Of a stretch of 5,933 nucleotides of DNA, positions 5,817 through 5,933 are shown piece by piece; the stretch's first letter is position 1; every line of letters starts with the position of its first letter. The translations under genes were made by a program, and so were the position numbers. Source of the stretch: Deltaproteobacteria bacterium (GTDB lineage Bacteria; Desulfobacterota; Syntrophia; Syntrophales; UBA2210); contig JAFDAR010000302.1 in NCBI GenBank assembly GCA_019313735.1, positions 1 to 5,933 of the forward strand. The letters run 5' to 3'. The notes below the pieces were generated by a model. The model saw only the letters and a list, made by a program, of their open reading frames with translations, did not search any database and had not been told where the DNA came from.

Positions 5817-5846
5817 ATGATCGACGGCATGGAGGGCGGAAAATGA
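5817..5846 (+). CDS. Possible 9-codon minicistron before the primase
   Basis: ATG at 5817 begins the nine-codon frame MIDGMEGGK and ends at TGA (5844-5846), which overlaps the primase start as ATGA. GAGG at 5806-5809 stands 7 bases before this ATG. It may be a leader that couples primase translation to upstream ribosomes, or it may be chance; the length alone gives no coding evidence. Confidence 0.25.
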   Translation: MIDGMEGGK

Positions 5847-5933
5847 ACGTTCAGAACTTCTTGACCCATCTTCAAGGAGTGAAGAAAACAGCAACTGGCT
5901 GGCAGGCTCTATGCCCGGCACATGAGGACAGAA
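5843..5933 (+). CDS. Primase-like protein, N-terminus only (CHC2 zinc finger; cut by window end)
   Basis: Thirty residues are visible, ending in GVKKTATGWQALCPAHEDR. The C-P-A-H-x-D-R pattern (C24, H27) after G-W-x-A is typical of the first half of the CHC2 zinc ribbon that begins many phage, plasmid and satellite primases or primase-helicases. GGAGG (5831-5835) lies 7 bases before ATG. Such a protein would prime replication of the excised element, as the alpha protein does in P4. The zinc cysteines of the second half and any TOPRIM or helicase domain are outside the window, so the call rests on a short but characteristic motif. Confidence 0.7.
   Translation, partial: MNVQNFLTHLQGVKKTATGWQALCPAHEDR

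Larger units (their letters stand above)
3411..5933. mobile_element. Left end of an integrated element in tRNA-Leu (satellite-like; far end not in window)
   Basis: The element starts at the tRNA break and contains, all on the + strand, a tyrosine integrase, an unknown protein, an AlpA/excisionase-like HTH protein and the start of a primase-like gene. This gene order is typical of phage satellites such as P4-like islands, and also of small integrative plasmids. No capsid, terminase, conjugation or host-defence gene is visible in the 2.5 kb seen, so the class is an inference. Confidence 0.75.

Noticed and set aside
1..5933. CRISPR array, rRNA or insertion-sequence ends
   Set aside because: No regularly spaced 20-40-base repeats, rRNA-like sequence or paired terminal inverted repeats were seen; the AGTCTAT run is a simple tandem repeat.

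Overview
The window looks like bacterial chromosome (positions 1 to about 3410) joined to the left end of an integrated mobile element (about 3411 to past 5933). The gene style (zinc-type adenylate kinase, UvrD/Rep helicase, small lipoprotein, Shine-Dalgarno sites, sigma70-type promoters) fits a Gram-negative bacterium. Desulfobacterota ('Deltaproteobacteria') is my best guess from protein resemblance only, with low confidence.

Chromosomal part. The last 33 codons of an unrecognised + strand protein end at 102. They converge on a UvrD/Rep-family helicase gene (118-1968, minus strand), separated by a 7-bp tandem repeat. The helicase follows adenylate kinase (adk, 1965-2624) with a 4-base GTGA overlap, and a good sigma70-type promoter at 2724-2752 serves both. 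Next comes a gene for a small predicted lipoprotein of unknown function (2830-3321, minus). Just upstream of it is the 3' part of a tRNA-Leu(UAA) gene (3351-3410, minus), running from the anticodon stem to the encoded CCA. Its 5' half is absent.

Mobile part. The break inside the anticodon stem is the attachment site of an element whose tyrosine integrase gene starts about 110 bp away (3521-4666, +), reading into the element from a near-consensus promoter that abuts the att core. The integrase overlaps by ATGA with an unrecognised 286-residue gene whose last codons lie in a perfect 26-bp nested palindrome. Then come a 62-residue AlpA/excisionase-like HTH protein, a possible 9-codon minicistron, and the beginning of a primase-like gene with the first half of a CHC2 zinc finger. 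The order int, unknown, AlpA-like HTH, primase suggests a phage satellite or small integrative element. The other end, and an expected restored tRNA-Leu, lie outside the window.

The most unusual observation is that conserved catalytic segments are missing while reading frames stay open. The helicase lacks everything before its Walker A motif and about 11 residues of motif V. The integrase lacks the segment that should carry the HxLR box. If real, both enzymes are probably inactive and the element may be unable to excise by itself. Three such lesions in about 2.6 kb could also reflect assembly error or editing, which must be excluded first.
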